From positions 55,322-119,321 of the forward strand of contig JAEUKE010000044.1 of assembly GCA_016794345.1 (NCBI GenBank): a DNA stretch of 64,000 bases. Direction: 5' to 3'. Positions within the stretch are counted from its first letter, which is position 1; every line of letters begins with the position of its first letter. Under the pieces are notes generated by a model that saw only the letters and a list, made by a program, of their open reading frames with translations, had not been told where the DNA came from and did not search any database. Of this stretch, positions 8,504 through 17,503 are shown one piece after another. A program made the position numbers and the translations under genes. Origin of the DNA: Myxococcales bacterium (GTDB taxonomy: Bacteria; Myxococcota_A; Polyangia; Polyangiales; Polyangiaceae).

Positions 8504-9028
8504 ATGCGACGTGCGCTCTCGATGCTTGCCGAGGATTTGAAGGAGAAGGCGCGGTACTACTACGGGCAGACCGATCGCCGCGCCATCCTCAAGACGCTCG
8601 CGACGGACGGCACGAGCTCCATGGTGCTCTATCGGCTCATGCAGGGGTCGCGGGACCTGGGCGTCGCGCCGCTCGAGATGGTGTTCAACAAGCTGAACTC
8701 GTTCACCGGCTGCGTCATCGGACGCGGCGCCGAGTTCGGCCCCGGGTTCGTCCTCTTTCATTCTCACGGCGTCGTCATCAACGGGAAGGTGCGCGGCGGC
8801 GACAAGGTGCACCTGCAGCACGAGGTCACGTTGGGCGACAACGGGTACGGAGAGACCCCCGTGCTCGGCAGCAACATCCTCATCGGAGCCGGCGCCAAGG
8901 TCATCGGGCCGATCACCGTGGGCGACGGCGCTCGCATCGGCGCGAACGCGGTCGTCGTGAAAGACGTGGCGCCCGACACCACGGTCGTGGGGATCCCCGC
9001 CAAGCCTGTCGCGCGAAAGCACACCTGA
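8504..9028 (+). CDS. serine acetyltransferase-like hexapeptide-repeat acyltransferase
   Basis: 174 aa from ATG 8504 (ATG 8522 is also possible). A helical N-terminal portion of about 70 residues is followed by left-handed beta-helix hexapeptide repeats (IGRGAEFGPGFVLFHSHG, LGDNGYGETP, IGAGAKVIGPITVGDGARIG, VVVKDVAPDTTVVGIPAKPV). This is the CysE/SAT-type trimer signature with the catalytic His in FHSHGVVI. It is shorter than CysE (about 270 aa), so it may acetylate serine or a sugar for a polysaccharide. The divergent glycosyltransferase favours the sugar role slightly. Confidence 0.75.
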   Translation: MRRALSMLAEDLKEKARYYYGQTDRRAILKTLATDGTSSMVLYRLMQGSRDLGVAPLEMVFNKLNSFTGCVIGRGAEFGPGFVLFHSHGVVINGKVRGGDKVHLQHEVTLGDNGYGETPVLGSNILIGAGAKVIGPITVGDGARIGANAVVVKDVAPDTTVVGIPAKPVARKHT

Positions 9029-9155
9029 GCGCCGCCTGGGCCCACACGCGCCCACAAACGCACCGCGCTCCGCTCTCGGGAAAACATTGCCATGCGAGCG
9101 CAATCCCGACGAAGATCGATGCTCGGACGCGTCGGCTCGACGCGAGGAGGTCGCT

Positions 9156-10940
9156 ATGCGTGGTTGCGCTCGTCTGATTTCGATCCTGACCCTGGCGGCC
9201 CCTGTTCTGGTCGCCTGCGGAGGTGACGGCGGCGGCGGCTCCGGTGGCGGCGATGACGGCACCGGAGCGTCGGGCTCGGGCACCGAGAGCACCGGCACCG
9301 GAAACCAGACAGGCACGAGCGGCTCGACCAGCACCGGTGTGATGCCTCAATGCACCCAGAACCCGGATTGCCCGCTCGGCAGCGTCTGCGAAGGCGGGAC
9401 CTGCGTGCCGGGCTGTGCGGACGACCAACCCTGCGCCGCCGGCGCGCTGTGCTGCGGCGGCAGCTGCTTCGATCCGGCGACGAGCCTCGAACACTGCGGC
9501 ACCTGCGACAACCCCTGCCCGACCGCCGCGAACGTCGCGAGCACGTGCGAGATGGGGATGTGCGGCTTCGGCGACTGCGACGCCGGGTACAGTGATTGCG
9601 ACGGGACACCGGCGAACGGCTGCGAGACCGCCGGCGTCTGCGCCTGCACGCCGGGCGAGACGCAGCCCTGTTATTACGGCCCCGCCAACACCGAGAACGT
9701 CGGCACGTGTGTCGGCGGCACGCAGACGTGCAACACGCAAGGCACGGGCTTCGGGGCCTGCATCGGGCAGGTTCTCCCGGCCGACGAGATCTGCGCCGAC
9801 GGTCTCGACAACGACTGCAACAACATCGCCGACGACTCCTACGACATGGACGGCGACGGCTGGACGACCTGCGACGGCGACTGCTGCGACGAGCCGGGAA
9901 TCGCGTGCGCGGACCCGGTGCTCGTGAACCCCGGCGCGTTCGAGTTCGTCGGCAACTCGGTCGACGACGACTGCGATCCGGGGACGTCGGACGGGGCGGC
10001 TCCTCCGGCTTGCAGCACGGCGGAGAAGCTCTCGGGCGTGACGGCCCTCGAGGTCGTGAACGCGATGGACCTCTGCCAGACCACCACGCAGAACCCACCG
10101 TTGCCCCAAAAGAAGTGGGGCGTCATCAGCAGCGAGTTCCGGCTGGCGAACGGAGCCGCGCCGAGCTCGGGGCAGCTCACGAACATGCAGAGCTACCAGG
10201 CTGCGATCATGACGATGTACGGCAACGCGAGCAACGTCGCGCAGCTCGGGCCCACGTTCGCCGGCATCTCGAGCGGCCGCATGCGCGACAGCGGTGACGC
10301 GGGGTACATCGCGCCGAACGGCGGCACGGACTTCGGCTCCGACAGCCAGCCGCCCGCCGTCTACCTCGCCCAGCACGCCGGCGCATTGCCGTCCTCCTTC
10401 AGCTGCTACGGCAACTGCCCCGCAGGGGACGGCGCCAACGACTCCATCAACGTGCGCGCCGACATCCGCGTGCCCACGAACGCGCAGTCCTTCAGCTACA
10501 AGTTCCGCTTCTTCTCGTCGGAGTTCTGGACCTACTCCTGCACGGCGTTCAACGACTTCTACCTCGCCCTGCTCACGAGCGGCGCGGCCGGCATCCCCGC
10601 CGATCACAACATCTCGTTCGACAGCGCAAACAACCCCGTCAGCGTGAACAACGGCTTCTTCGACGTCTGCCAGGTGCGCGGCTGCCAGACCTGCCCCTCG
10701 GGCACGGGCGCGCTCGCCGGGACGGGGATGAACGCCTCCGCGAGCTCGAGCTTCGGAACCGGCGCGACCGGCGGCGCTACGAACTGGCTCACGACGACTG
10801 CGCCGATCGTCCCGGGGGAGACGATGACCATCGAGTTCATGGTGTTCGACGTGAGCGACAACATCCTCGATTCGCTCGCGCTGCTCGACGCGTTCCAGTG
10901 GTCCGTCACCCCGTCGGGCGTCGGCACCGTGGAGAACTGA
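9156..10940 (+). CDS. secreted lipoprotein with MopE-type Cys/Asp motif and choice-of-anchor L-like domain
   Basis: 594 aa. A signal peptide ends in a lipobox (VLVAC, C21), followed by a Gly/Ser/Thr linker to about residue 65. A cysteine-rich region (about 67-250) includes CADGLDNDCNNIADD, the putative metal-binding motif seen in MopE and myxobacterial surface proteins. The C-terminal half (about 290-594) matches the choice-of-anchor L type (GVTALEVVNAM, GDGANDSINVRADI, FRFFSSEFW, VFDVSDNILDSLALLDAFQW). The ATG is preceded by GAGGAGG. It is probably displayed on the outer membrane; its binding partner is unknown. A perfect hairpin follows the stop. Confidence 0.8.
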   Translation: MRGCARLISILTLAAPVLVACGGDGGGGSGGGDDGTGASGSGTESTGTGNQTGTSGSTSTGVMPQCTQNPDCPLGSVCEGGTCVPGCADDQPCAAGALCCGGSCFDPATSLEHCGTCDNPCPTAANVASTCEMGMCGFGDCDAGYSDCDGTPANGCETAGVCACTPGETQPCYYGPANTENVGTCVGGTQTCNTQGTGFGACIGQVLPADEICADGLDNDCNNIADDSYDMDGDGWTTCDGDCCDEPGIACADPVLVNPGAFEFVGNSVDDDCDPGTSDGAAPPACSTAEKLSGVTALEVVNAMDLCQTTTQNPPLPQKKWGVISSEFRLANGAAPSSGQLTNMQSYQAAIMTMYGNASNVAQLGPTFAGISSGRMRDSGDAGYIAPNGGTDFGSDSQPPAVYLAQHAGALPSSFSCYGNCPAGDGANDSINVRADIRVPTNAQSFSYKFRFFSSEFWTYSCTAFNDFYLALLTSGAAGIPADHNISFDSANNPVSVNNGFFDVCQVRGCQTCPSGTGALAGTGMNASASSSFGTGATGGATNWLTTTAPIVPGETMTIEFMVFDVSDNILDSLALLDAFQWSVTPSGVGTVEN

Positions 10941-10943
10941 GCT

Positions 10944-10967
10944 GCCGCGCCCCGGGCGGGGCGCGGC
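10944..10967 (+). terminator. strong hairpin after lipoprotein gene
   Basis: GCCGCGCCCC (10944-10953) and GGGGCGCGGC (10958-10967) form a perfect 10-bp stem with a GGGC loop, starting 3 nt after the stop codon. There is no U-tract, but the position and stability fit a transcription terminator. Confidence 0.6.
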
Positions 10968-11016
10968 GGCCTCGCCCGCGCGGAATAGAGCCCCCTCGTT
11001 TCGACGTAGTTGGAGC

Positions 11017-12648
11017 ATGTTCCCCAGGCTCCGGTCCGCCCTCGCCGCCGCCCTCGCGCTGGGCTCCGTCGGGTGCGTCGAGCCGGCGATCGGGCAGAAC
11101 GCGCAAGGGTCAGGCGCGCCGAGCGGCGACATCCAGGCGGGCAGCACCGCCGAGGGCGATCCGGAGGGTGAGACATGCGAGGCGACGTGGCGTGCCGTCG
11201 CGGGCGCGCCCGAGGTGCCGGGGACCCGCGCGCTCTCCGAGAGGCGAGCCGCGTTCCTCGGCCGCGCGCGCGGCGCGGCCACCGTGCTCGTCCGGGAGCC
11301 GCGGGAGAGCGAAGGCGAAGCCGCCACGCGCGAGCGGCGGAAGCTCCTCGCCTCGCCCAAGGGCGTGCGCATCAACCGGATCGTGGCGCAGCTCAAGAAC
11401 GACAAGGAGACGCTCCGCGCGGTCGTCCTACGCGAAGGCTACCTCTTCACCGACGAGCCGGAGGACGCGTTCGAGCTCGAGGCTCGCGTCAAGCTGACAG
11501 ATCTGTTTGATTCACCGCGCCTCGTCCTCGAGCGCGGCGAGGAGACGTTCACGCTCGAGCGCAAGGAAAACCAGGACAAACGCTGGGCAAAAGCTGGCCC
11601 CGAATACGTGTTCGCCAGCGGCAAGAGCGCCGGGAAGCCCGCCAAGATCCAGCTCCTGGATCGCATCCGCGTCGACGGCGAGACGGCCGGACCGCCCCTG
11701 CACCGCGACATCCTCGCGTTCACGAGGCGCGAGGGCCACGATCGCATGGAGATCGTCCGGCTCACCGAGGACGCCATGCTCACGAAGCTCCGCTTCGGTG
11801 AGACCTGGGTGCGCGCCGTGGTGAAGAGCGACGGCCCCAAGCTCACCCTCGGCTGCATCGCCGAGCCGAAGGAGACGCGCGAACGCGTGCGCTCGTTCCT
11901 CGCCGAGACGGCCTGGAAGAGGAGGGCCGAGGCGAACATGCGCGCGGCCGTCTCTGCGATGGTCGACGAGGCGCTCCCGTTCGATCGTCCGCGCGAGGAA
12001 GAGGGGCCGGACAAAGACGGCACGATCCGGCCACACTGGCTGGCCGCTTACCTGATGGGCCGTCAGTCGTTCGTCGTCGACGACAAGACCTACGCGGTGT
12101 TCCTGCCGGACGGTCGTCCGCACCCGCCCCAGGTCTGCGTCGACTTCGTCCTCGACAGCTTCGAACGCGCCTCCGGCGGCTGGTTCACCCCGCGCGGCGA
12201 GAAGCCGCGCCGGATCGAGGGCGAGCTCGACATCTCCGACTACGAGCCGGAGAACGTGCGCGGCGTGCTCGGCTTCGGCAAGTTCGCCGAGGAGCACCCG
12301 GAGCTCTTCGCGTTCCGACGCTTCGAAGGCCTCGAGCGCATCCCGTTCGCGAATCGCGAGGGCTTCTTCACGTTCCTGGTGGAGCACGCGCACGAAATGA
12401 GGGCCGGCGACGTGCTGGCGATCCAGGGGCTCAAGCGGGACAACCGCGTCCATCAGCACGCGATCCTGCTGGAGGAGGTCGACCCCCTGACCGGTTTCCC
12501 CTTCGGGCTGGCCGACCAGATGAAGGCGCCGCGCCGGCGAAGCTGGGAGGGCATCATGGCGGAGGCCCCGAAACGAAGCCTCCTCTTCCGAGCGCGCCCG
12601 CTGGACGTCATCTTCCGGAAGATGGCGCCCGAGCCCCGCGCTCCGTGA
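11017..12648 (+). CDS. predicted lipoprotein with a possible NlpC/P60-like Cys-His domain
   Basis: 543 aa. A signal-like N-terminus has a near-lipobox (LGSVGC), and GGAG precedes the ATG. Residues 60-320 are charged and unrecognised. In the C-terminal third, C374 (PPQVCVDFVLDSF) is followed about 107 residues later by H481 in HQHAILLEE, just after RAGDVLAIQG. This order (Cys at a helix start, GDVL, then His-Ala-Ile) is what NlpC/P60 or CHAP hydrolases show, so a papain-like fold is possible. That is an inference from motif order. It may belong to a conserved myxobacterial family of unknown function. Confidence 0.55.
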   Translation: MFPRLRSALAAALALGSVGCVEPAIGQNAQGSGAPSGDIQAGSTAEGDPEGETCEATWRAVAGAPEVPGTRALSERRAAFLGRARGAATVLVREPRESEGEAATRERRKLLASPKGVRINRIVAQLKNDKETLRAVVLREGYLFTDEPEDAFELEARVKLTDLFDSPRLVLERGEETFTLERKENQDKRWAKAGPEYVFASGKSAGKPAKIQLLDRIRVDGETAGPPLHRDILAFTRREGHDRMEIVRLTEDAMLTKLRFGETWVRAVVKSDGPKLTLGCIAEPKETRERVRSFLAETAWKRRAEANMRAAVSAMVDEALPFDRPREEEGPDKDGTIRPHWLAAYLMGRQSFVVDDKTYAVFLPDGRPHPPQVCVDFVLDSFERASGGWFTPRGEKPRRIEGELDISDYEPENVRGVLGFGKFAEEHPELFAFRRFEGLERIPFANREGFFTFLVEHAHEMRAGDVLAIQGLKRDNRVHQHAILLEEVDPLTGFPFGLADQMKAPRRRSWEGIMAEAPKRSLLFRARPLDVIFRKMAPEPRAP

Positions 12649-12692
12649 GCCCCGCTCCCGCGATCTGGCCCACGTGGTATAGGGCGGGCTCG

Positions 12693-12977
12693 ATGAAGCG
12701 TGAAAAAAGGCTGACCAAGAAAGAGCGTAAGGCCATCGCAGGCCCGCGGCCGCAGCAAGCGGCGCCGGCCCACCACCACCAGCACATCCACTGCGTCGCC
12801 TGCGGCAAGCACCTCGACGACGAGATGTTCGAGGACCCTGCGACGGCGACCTGGATCGCGTGCCAGCACCACAGCCAGTTCCCGACGTGCATCGCGTGCC
12901 GTGAGAAATCGCAGGCGCTGCTCGACGAGCACGACAGGACCGGCCAGCCGGTCCGAACCGCGTCTGCCTGGCATTGA
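12693..12977 (+). CDS. small zinc-binding protein, unknown
   Basis: 94 aa from ATG 12693 (an upstream GTG at 12645 is open and overlaps the previous stop). A very basic N-terminus (MKREKRLTKKERKAI) and a His-rich stretch (HHHQHIH) precede a Cys cluster: CVACGK, CQHH and CIACRE. Two CxxC pairs plus Cys/His suggest one or two zinc sites. Its TGA overlaps the TTG start of the MMPL gene (TTGA), so the genes are probably coupled. Function unknown. Confidence 0.6.
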   Translation: MKREKRLTKKERKAIAGPRPQQAAPAHHHQHIHCVACGKHLDDEMFEDPATATWIACQHHSQFPTCIACREKSQALLDEHDRTGQPVRTASAWH

Positions 12978-15379
12978 ACGCGACGGGCCGAGCCACGCGA
13001 GAGCGTCTGATCGTCGCGGTTGTCGTCGCCGTCACGGCGATCGCCGCGCTCCTCGTCGCCACGCGGGTTCGGCTCAACCCCGACGTCGTCGCGCTGTTGC
13101 CGTCGCGCGGCGACGCGGCCCTCCTCGCGCGCTACCTCCGCGGCTTCGGCGGCGGGGGCGTGAGCGTGGTCCTGATTCAAGGGCCCGACGCGGCGGAGAA
13201 CGAGGCCGCTGCGGTGGCCACGGCCGACGCGCTTCGAGGCCTGCCGAGCGTCTCGTTCGCGCGCGCCCGGCTGGACGCGGGCGGCTCCCCCGATCCGCTC
13301 TTGCTCTGGCGCATCGCGGACGCGCCGGCGCGCAAGCGGCTCGCCGAGGCCCTCACCCCGGAAGGCATGCGCGAGCGCCTCGCGGGCACGCGCCAGCTCC
13401 TCTTGGCGCCCGGCTCGGGTGGAGCCACCGAGCGGCTGGCCAAGGACCCGCTCCGCCTCGCAGAGCTCGTGATGGGCGGCGAGCGCGCCGTGAGCTCCGG
13501 CGTCAGCACGCGCGGGGACGGCTACTTTGCGACCGACGACGGCTCGAGCCACCTCGTGGTCGTCAAGCCGAAGGGCCAGGCGCTGCGCGGCGCGGAGGCG
13601 GCGGCGTTCACGGCCGACGTCGAGTCCGTGCTCGACCGGACCCGGGCCGCGCACCCTTCGGTCACGCTCGGGATCACGGGGCCCCACGTGGTGGCGGCGC
13701 AGATGGAGTCGCTCCTCCGCGCCGACCTCACGAGGAGCGGCGTGCTCTCGAGCGTGCTGGCGAGCATCGCCTTCGCGCTCGTGTTTCGCCGGGTCCGCGC
13801 GCTCTTCGCCATCCTCCCTCCGCTCGCGCTCGGAACGCTGTGGACCGCGGCGCTCGCGGCCTTCTGGCCCGGAGGCATCAGCGCCATCGCGGTGGCGTTC
13901 ACGTCGGTCGTGGTGGGCGTCGGCTTCGACACCGGCGTTCACGTCTACGCGGCGCTCCTCGATGCGCGCAGGCGCGGGCTCTCACCCGTGGACGCAGCGC
14001 ACGCGGCGCGCGCGCACACCGTCCGGCCCGTCCTCGTGGCGGCGACGATCGCCGCGGTCGCGTTCGGAAGCCTGGCGCTCTCCAGCGTCGACGCGCTCGC
14101 CCAGCTGGGCCTCTTGTGCGCCGCAGGGGAGCTCCTCACCGCCCTGGCGATCGTGGCGGTCACGCCGGCCATCGGCTCGCTCCTCGAGCGAGGTGACCCG
14201 CCGCCGCCACACGGCGCGGGGGTATTCCGATCTCTCGCGCGGCTGACGGGCACGCGCTCGCGCGCGGCGGTCGCCGCCCTCGTCGCCGTCGTCCTGGGGG
14301 GCTCCGTCTTGCTGACGGGTGTACACGTCTCGGACTCGCTCGTCGCCGTCCGGCCGAGCAAGCTGGCCGCCCTCGACGTGGAGCGCGAGATCTTCCGTGT
14401 CTTCGGCGGAAGGCCTCAGCCGTTCATCGTCCTCGTCGCGGATCCCTCGCGTGACGAGGCCATGCAGCGGGCCGACCTCTTGGCCGAAGGGCTCGCGACG
14501 AGCCCCATCGTGGATCGTGTCGACGCGCTCGTCTCGGTCATCCCCTCGGTGGCCACGCAGAAGGCCAGGCTCGCCGAGCGCGACGCCCTCGACTTGCCGT
14601 CACGGGCCGCCGACCTCGAACGCGCCTTGCAAGACAAGGGCTTCGCGGTCGGCCGCTTCGGCGAGCCGCTCGAGGCGATGAGGTCGCCTCCCCAGGAGGT
14701 CCTCACACCCGACGAAGCCCTGTCGGGGGACGCCGGCGTGCTCGGCGCGCGTTACCTCGCGGAGGACGCCGGCGAGCACCTCGCCGCGCTCCACGTCCAC
14801 TTGAAGGGCGGCGCGCAGGCCCGCGATCTGAGCGAAGCGGTCGCCGCGATCGACAAGCGCGCCGGCGTGACAGGCTACGCGAAGCTCGAGGTCGACCTCC
14901 GCGCGGCGCTGGCCGGTGACATGCCGCGCATCGCCCTCGTGGCGAGCGCGCTCGTCGTCCTCCTCTTGGCGGCGAGCCTACGCCGCGCGCGCGAGGTCAC
15001 CATCGCCATGGGCGTCCTCGTGGTCGGGGTCGCCGTCCTGCTCGCCCTCGCCAGCCTCCTCGGCTTGCCGCTCCACATCTACTCGGCGCTCGTGATCCCG
15101 GTGCTGCTCGGGATCTCGGTGGACGAGGCGATGTTCCTCCTCCACCAAGCCCGAGACGCCGACGCCGACGGACCGGATCCCATCGAGCAAGCGCTCGTCG
15201 TGGAGGGACGCCCGGTCGTGACGACCGCGCTCACGACGTCCGCCGGGTTCGTGGCGCTGGCGCTCTCGGGGTACGAAGGTCTGCGGCACCTCGGGATCGT
15301 GGGCGCGCTGGGCAATGCCGTCACCCTCGTGGTCGCGCTGTTCCTCGTGCCGGCCGGGCTGCGCCTCCTCCGGCGATGA
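12974..15379 (+). CDS. MMPL/RND-superfamily transporter (HpnN-like)
   Basis: 801 aa starting at TTG 12974, which overlaps the stop of the preceding gene. TM1 is at about residues 10-30. Two large extracytoplasmic loops (about 30-250 and 450-650) alternate with two clusters of five or so TM helices (about 255-400 and 655-800), the duplicated MMPL/SSD architecture. Conserved acidic TM4-type motifs appear in both halves (GVGFDTGVHVYAAL and GISVDEAMFLLHQA). Such proteins use the proton gradient to move lipids or hopanoids to the outer membrane; the cargo here is not evident. Confidence 0.85.
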   Translation: MNATGRATRERLIVAVVVAVTAIAALLVATRVRLNPDVVALLPSRGDAALLARYLRGFGGGGVSVVLIQGPDAAENEAAAVATADALRGLPSVSFARARLDAGGSPDPLLLWRIADAPARKRLAEALTPEGMRERLAGTRQLLLAPGSGGATERLAKDPLRLAELVMGGERAVSSGVSTRGDGYFATDDGSSHLVVVKPKGQALRGAEAAAFTADVESVLDRTRAAHPSVTLGITGPHVVAAQMESLLRADLTRSGVLSSVLASIAFALVFRRVRALFAILPPLALGTLWTAALAAFWPGGISAIAVAFTSVVVGVGFDTGVHVYAALLDARRRGLSPVDAAHAARAHTVRPVLVAATIAAVAFGSLALSSVDALAQLGLLCAAGELLTALAIVAVTPAIGSLLERGDPPPPHGAGVFRSLARLTGTRSRAAVAALVAVVLGGSVLLTGVHVSDSLVAVRPSKLAALDVEREIFRVFGGRPQPFIVLVADPSRDEAMQRADLLAEGLATSPIVDRVDALVSVIPSVATQKARLAERDALDLPSRAADLERALQDKGFAVGRFGEPLEAMRSPPQEVLTPDEALSGDAGVLGARYLAEDAGEHLAALHVHLKGGAQARDLSEAVAAIDKRAGVTGYAKLEVDLRAALAGDMPRIALVASALVVLLLAASLRRAREVTIAMGVLVVGVAVLLALASLLGLPLHIYSALVIPVLLGISVDEAMFLLHQARDADADGPDPIEQALVVEGRPVVTTALTTSAGFVALALSGYEGLRHLGIVGALGNAVTLVVALFLVPAGLRLLRR

Positions 15380-15437
15380 CCCCGTTGCCCGCCCGCGTCA
15401 TCCTGCTACGTTGCGAAGCCCGGCGACGGAGGACCCC

Positions 15438-16055
15438 ATGTGGCGCTTCGACAACGATGACGACGACGACAAGAAGAAGGAAACCCAGGGCTCGGAATCC
15501 GACCGCCTGACGAACAAGCTCATCGATGCGCGCGCGCTCATCCTGGCGGAAGAGGTGAGCGACAAGCTCTACCGCCACGTGGCGATGATGCTGACCATCC
15601 TGGAGCGCAAGGACCCGAAGGCGCCCATCACCGTCTACATCAACTCGCCCGGCGGCTCCGCGGACTCGGGCTTCGCCATCTACGACCTGTTCCGGTTCTC
15701 GCCGTGCCCCATCATCACGGTGGCGAACGGTGTGGTCGCCTCCGCGGCCGTGCTCATCTATCTCGGCACGCCGAAGGAGCGCCGCGTTTCCCTCCCGAAC
15801 GCGCGCTTCCTCCTGCACCAGCCGTCCACGGCCATGCGCGGCCAGGCGACCGACATCGACATCACAGCGCGCGAGATCCTCAAGCTCCGGTCGCGCTACA
15901 ACCAGATCGTCCAGGAGACGACTGGCAAGCCGCTCGAGAAGGTCACGAAGGACAGCGATCGCGACTTCTGGCTCACCGCCAACGAGGCGGCGGACTACGG
16001 CCTCGTCGGCCGAGTCATCCAGCGACGGGGCGAGCTGGAAGAGCTCGCTCGCTGA
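15438..16055 (+). CDS. clpP: ATP-dependent Clp protease proteolytic subunit paralogue
   Basis: 205 aa with GGAGGA 5 nt before the ATG. The full serine-protease triad is present with canonical spacing: S102 in GVVASAAV, H127 in LLHQPS, and D176 in KDSDRD. The oxyanion segment YINSPGGSADSG is also present. The N-terminus is unusual, an Asp/Lys-rich run (FDNDDDDDKKK) in place of the usual axial-loop sequence. The segment around the active Ser (GVVASAA instead of GQAASMG) also differs from housekeeping ClpP. There is no clpX or tig nearby, so this is probably an accessory ClpP that may form mixed or specialised complexes. Confidence 0.88.
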   Translation: MWRFDNDDDDDKKKETQGSESDRLTNKLIDARALILAEEVSDKLYRHVAMMLTILERKDPKAPITVYINSPGGSADSGFAIYDLFRFSPCPIITVANGVVASAAVLIYLGTPKERRVSLPNARFLLHQPSTAMRGQATDIDITAREILKLRSRYNQIVQETTGKPLEKVTKDSDRDFWLTANEAADYGLVGRVIQRRGELEELAR

Positions 16056-16090
16056 TCTCGCCGGGCCGAGCGCGCTGTATCCTCGCGGGT

Positions 16091-17503
16091 GTGCGTCACC
16101 CCGCGATCGCGCTCGGCCTCGTCGTGTCGTTCCTCGCCTCACCCCTGTTCGCGCAGGGCAAGCCCGACACACCTGCCGAGAAGGACAAGCCGAAGGCGGC
16201 CCCTGCGGCGCCGGCCCCACCCCCCACGCCGGCCCGCACCAAGCCCGCGGTCGTGACCGTAGCGGAGGAGCTCGCGAGCTCTGTACCCAAGATCGACGGG
16301 ACGGTGGTCGTGGCCGTGGGCCCGCTCGAGAGCGACGTGAAGGCACCGCGCGCCGAGTCGCTCGCGACGCTCGTCGCCGCCCAGCTCGCAGGAAGACGCG
16401 GCTGGAGCGCGCCGAAGAAGGCGGAGCCGATCGAGGGCGCCATCGTCCGAGCGCGACGTGCCGCGGCCGTCGTCTACCTGAAGCCCCGGATCGAACGAGG
16501 TCGGCTGCTCGTGACGGCCGACGTGCACCCCGTTCCGCCGACGGTCTGGGCGCGTGTTCGCAACCCCTCACCAGGCCCCGTGGCCCACGCGTTCGCGGAG
16601 GCACCGATCGACGCGGAGGTGCGCAGCCACCTCGAGCCCGTACCCCTCACCGCGCCGCTCGCCGTCACGCGCGGCCAGACGTTCGAATCCCATGTCATCG
16701 GCCTCGCGTGTGGCGATCTGGATCGCGACGGCGGGCTCGAGATCGTCAGCGTCAGCCCCGAGCTCGTGAGCCTGCTCCGCATCCGCGACGGCAAGGCCGC
16801 GCCTCAGAAGGCGCGACCGTGGCGTGAGCTCTCCCCGATGGATCCGACGCCGCTGCGCGAGCCAATCGCGAGCGCGCTCGTGAGCTCCCCGCTGCTCGAC
16901 GATCCGTACACGACGCGAGACGTCGTGGTCTCCATCACCGATCGATGGCGCGCGACCCGGCTCGACTCGGCGCTCGATCTCCTCGCGGGCTACGTCGGGT
17001 TCGCGGTGCCCGACGGCGGCTCGTACTCATGCACGAAGCTCGACGCCCCGACGATCACCGGGCCGCTCGAGGCTTGTTCCGACAAGACGCTGGAGCGCCG
17101 GCGCGCCTCTGTCGGCGGGCGCTACGACGCCGTCGCCGGCGCTTCTCTGGTCGGCGCGGACGGCAAGCCCTATGAGATCTGGGCCGGCCGCGAGGACGGG
17201 GTGGTGGAGATCTTCGACGACGCCGGCCACCGCGCGAAGCTCACGCCCGCAGGCGCGCAGCTCGCGGTCGGAGATCTCGATCAGGACGGTCGGCCCGAGA
17301 TCCTGACGAGCCTCGACGTGGAGCGCGGCGCCACCGATGCCGTCGTCGTCTACACCTGGGATCGCTCGGCCAAGGCGCCGGCGGAGCAGCTGCGAATGCC
17401 CGTCGCCGCGGGCGTGCAGGCCCTCGCCGTATGCCCGCCGGACGGGCCGGGGAGGTCCACCTTCCTCGTGGCGACGCCCGCGGAGATCCTCGTAGCAAAA
17501 TGA
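16091..17503 (+). CDS. secreted FG-GAP/VCBS-like repeat protein
   Basis: 470 aa from a GTG start. The signal peptide ends near PLFAQG, followed by a Pro/Ala-rich linker (residues 25-50). An alpha/beta region (about 55-150) may resemble the N-domain of penicillin-binding-protein activators or TolB. The C-terminal part has two Asp-rich FG-GAP calcium-loop-like motifs (GDLDRDGGLEIVSV and VGDLDQDGRPEILTS), suggesting a partial beta-propeller. It overlaps the following solute-binding protein gene by 4 nt (ATGA), so the two are co-translated. Function unknown. Confidence 0.65.
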   Translation: MRHPAIALGLVVSFLASPLFAQGKPDTPAEKDKPKAAPAAPAPPPTPARTKPAVVTVAEELASSVPKIDGTVVVAVGPLESDVKAPRAESLATLVAAQLAGRRGWSAPKKAEPIEGAIVRARRAAAVVYLKPRIERGRLLVTADVHPVPPTVWARVRNPSPGPVAHAFAEAPIDAEVRSHLEPVPLTAPLAVTRGQTFESHVIGLACGDLDRDGGLEIVSVSPELVSLLRIRDGKAAPQKARPWRELSPMDPTPLREPIASALVSSPLLDDPYTTRDVVVSITDRWRATRLDSALDLLAGYVGFAVPDGGSYSCTKLDAPTITGPLEACSDKTLERRRASVGGRYDAVAGASLVGADGKPYEIWAGREDGVVEIFDDAGHRAKLTPAGAQLAVGDLDQDGRPEILTSLDVERGATDAVVVYTWDRSAKAPAEQLRMPVAAGVQALAVCPPDGPGRSTFLVATPAEILVAK

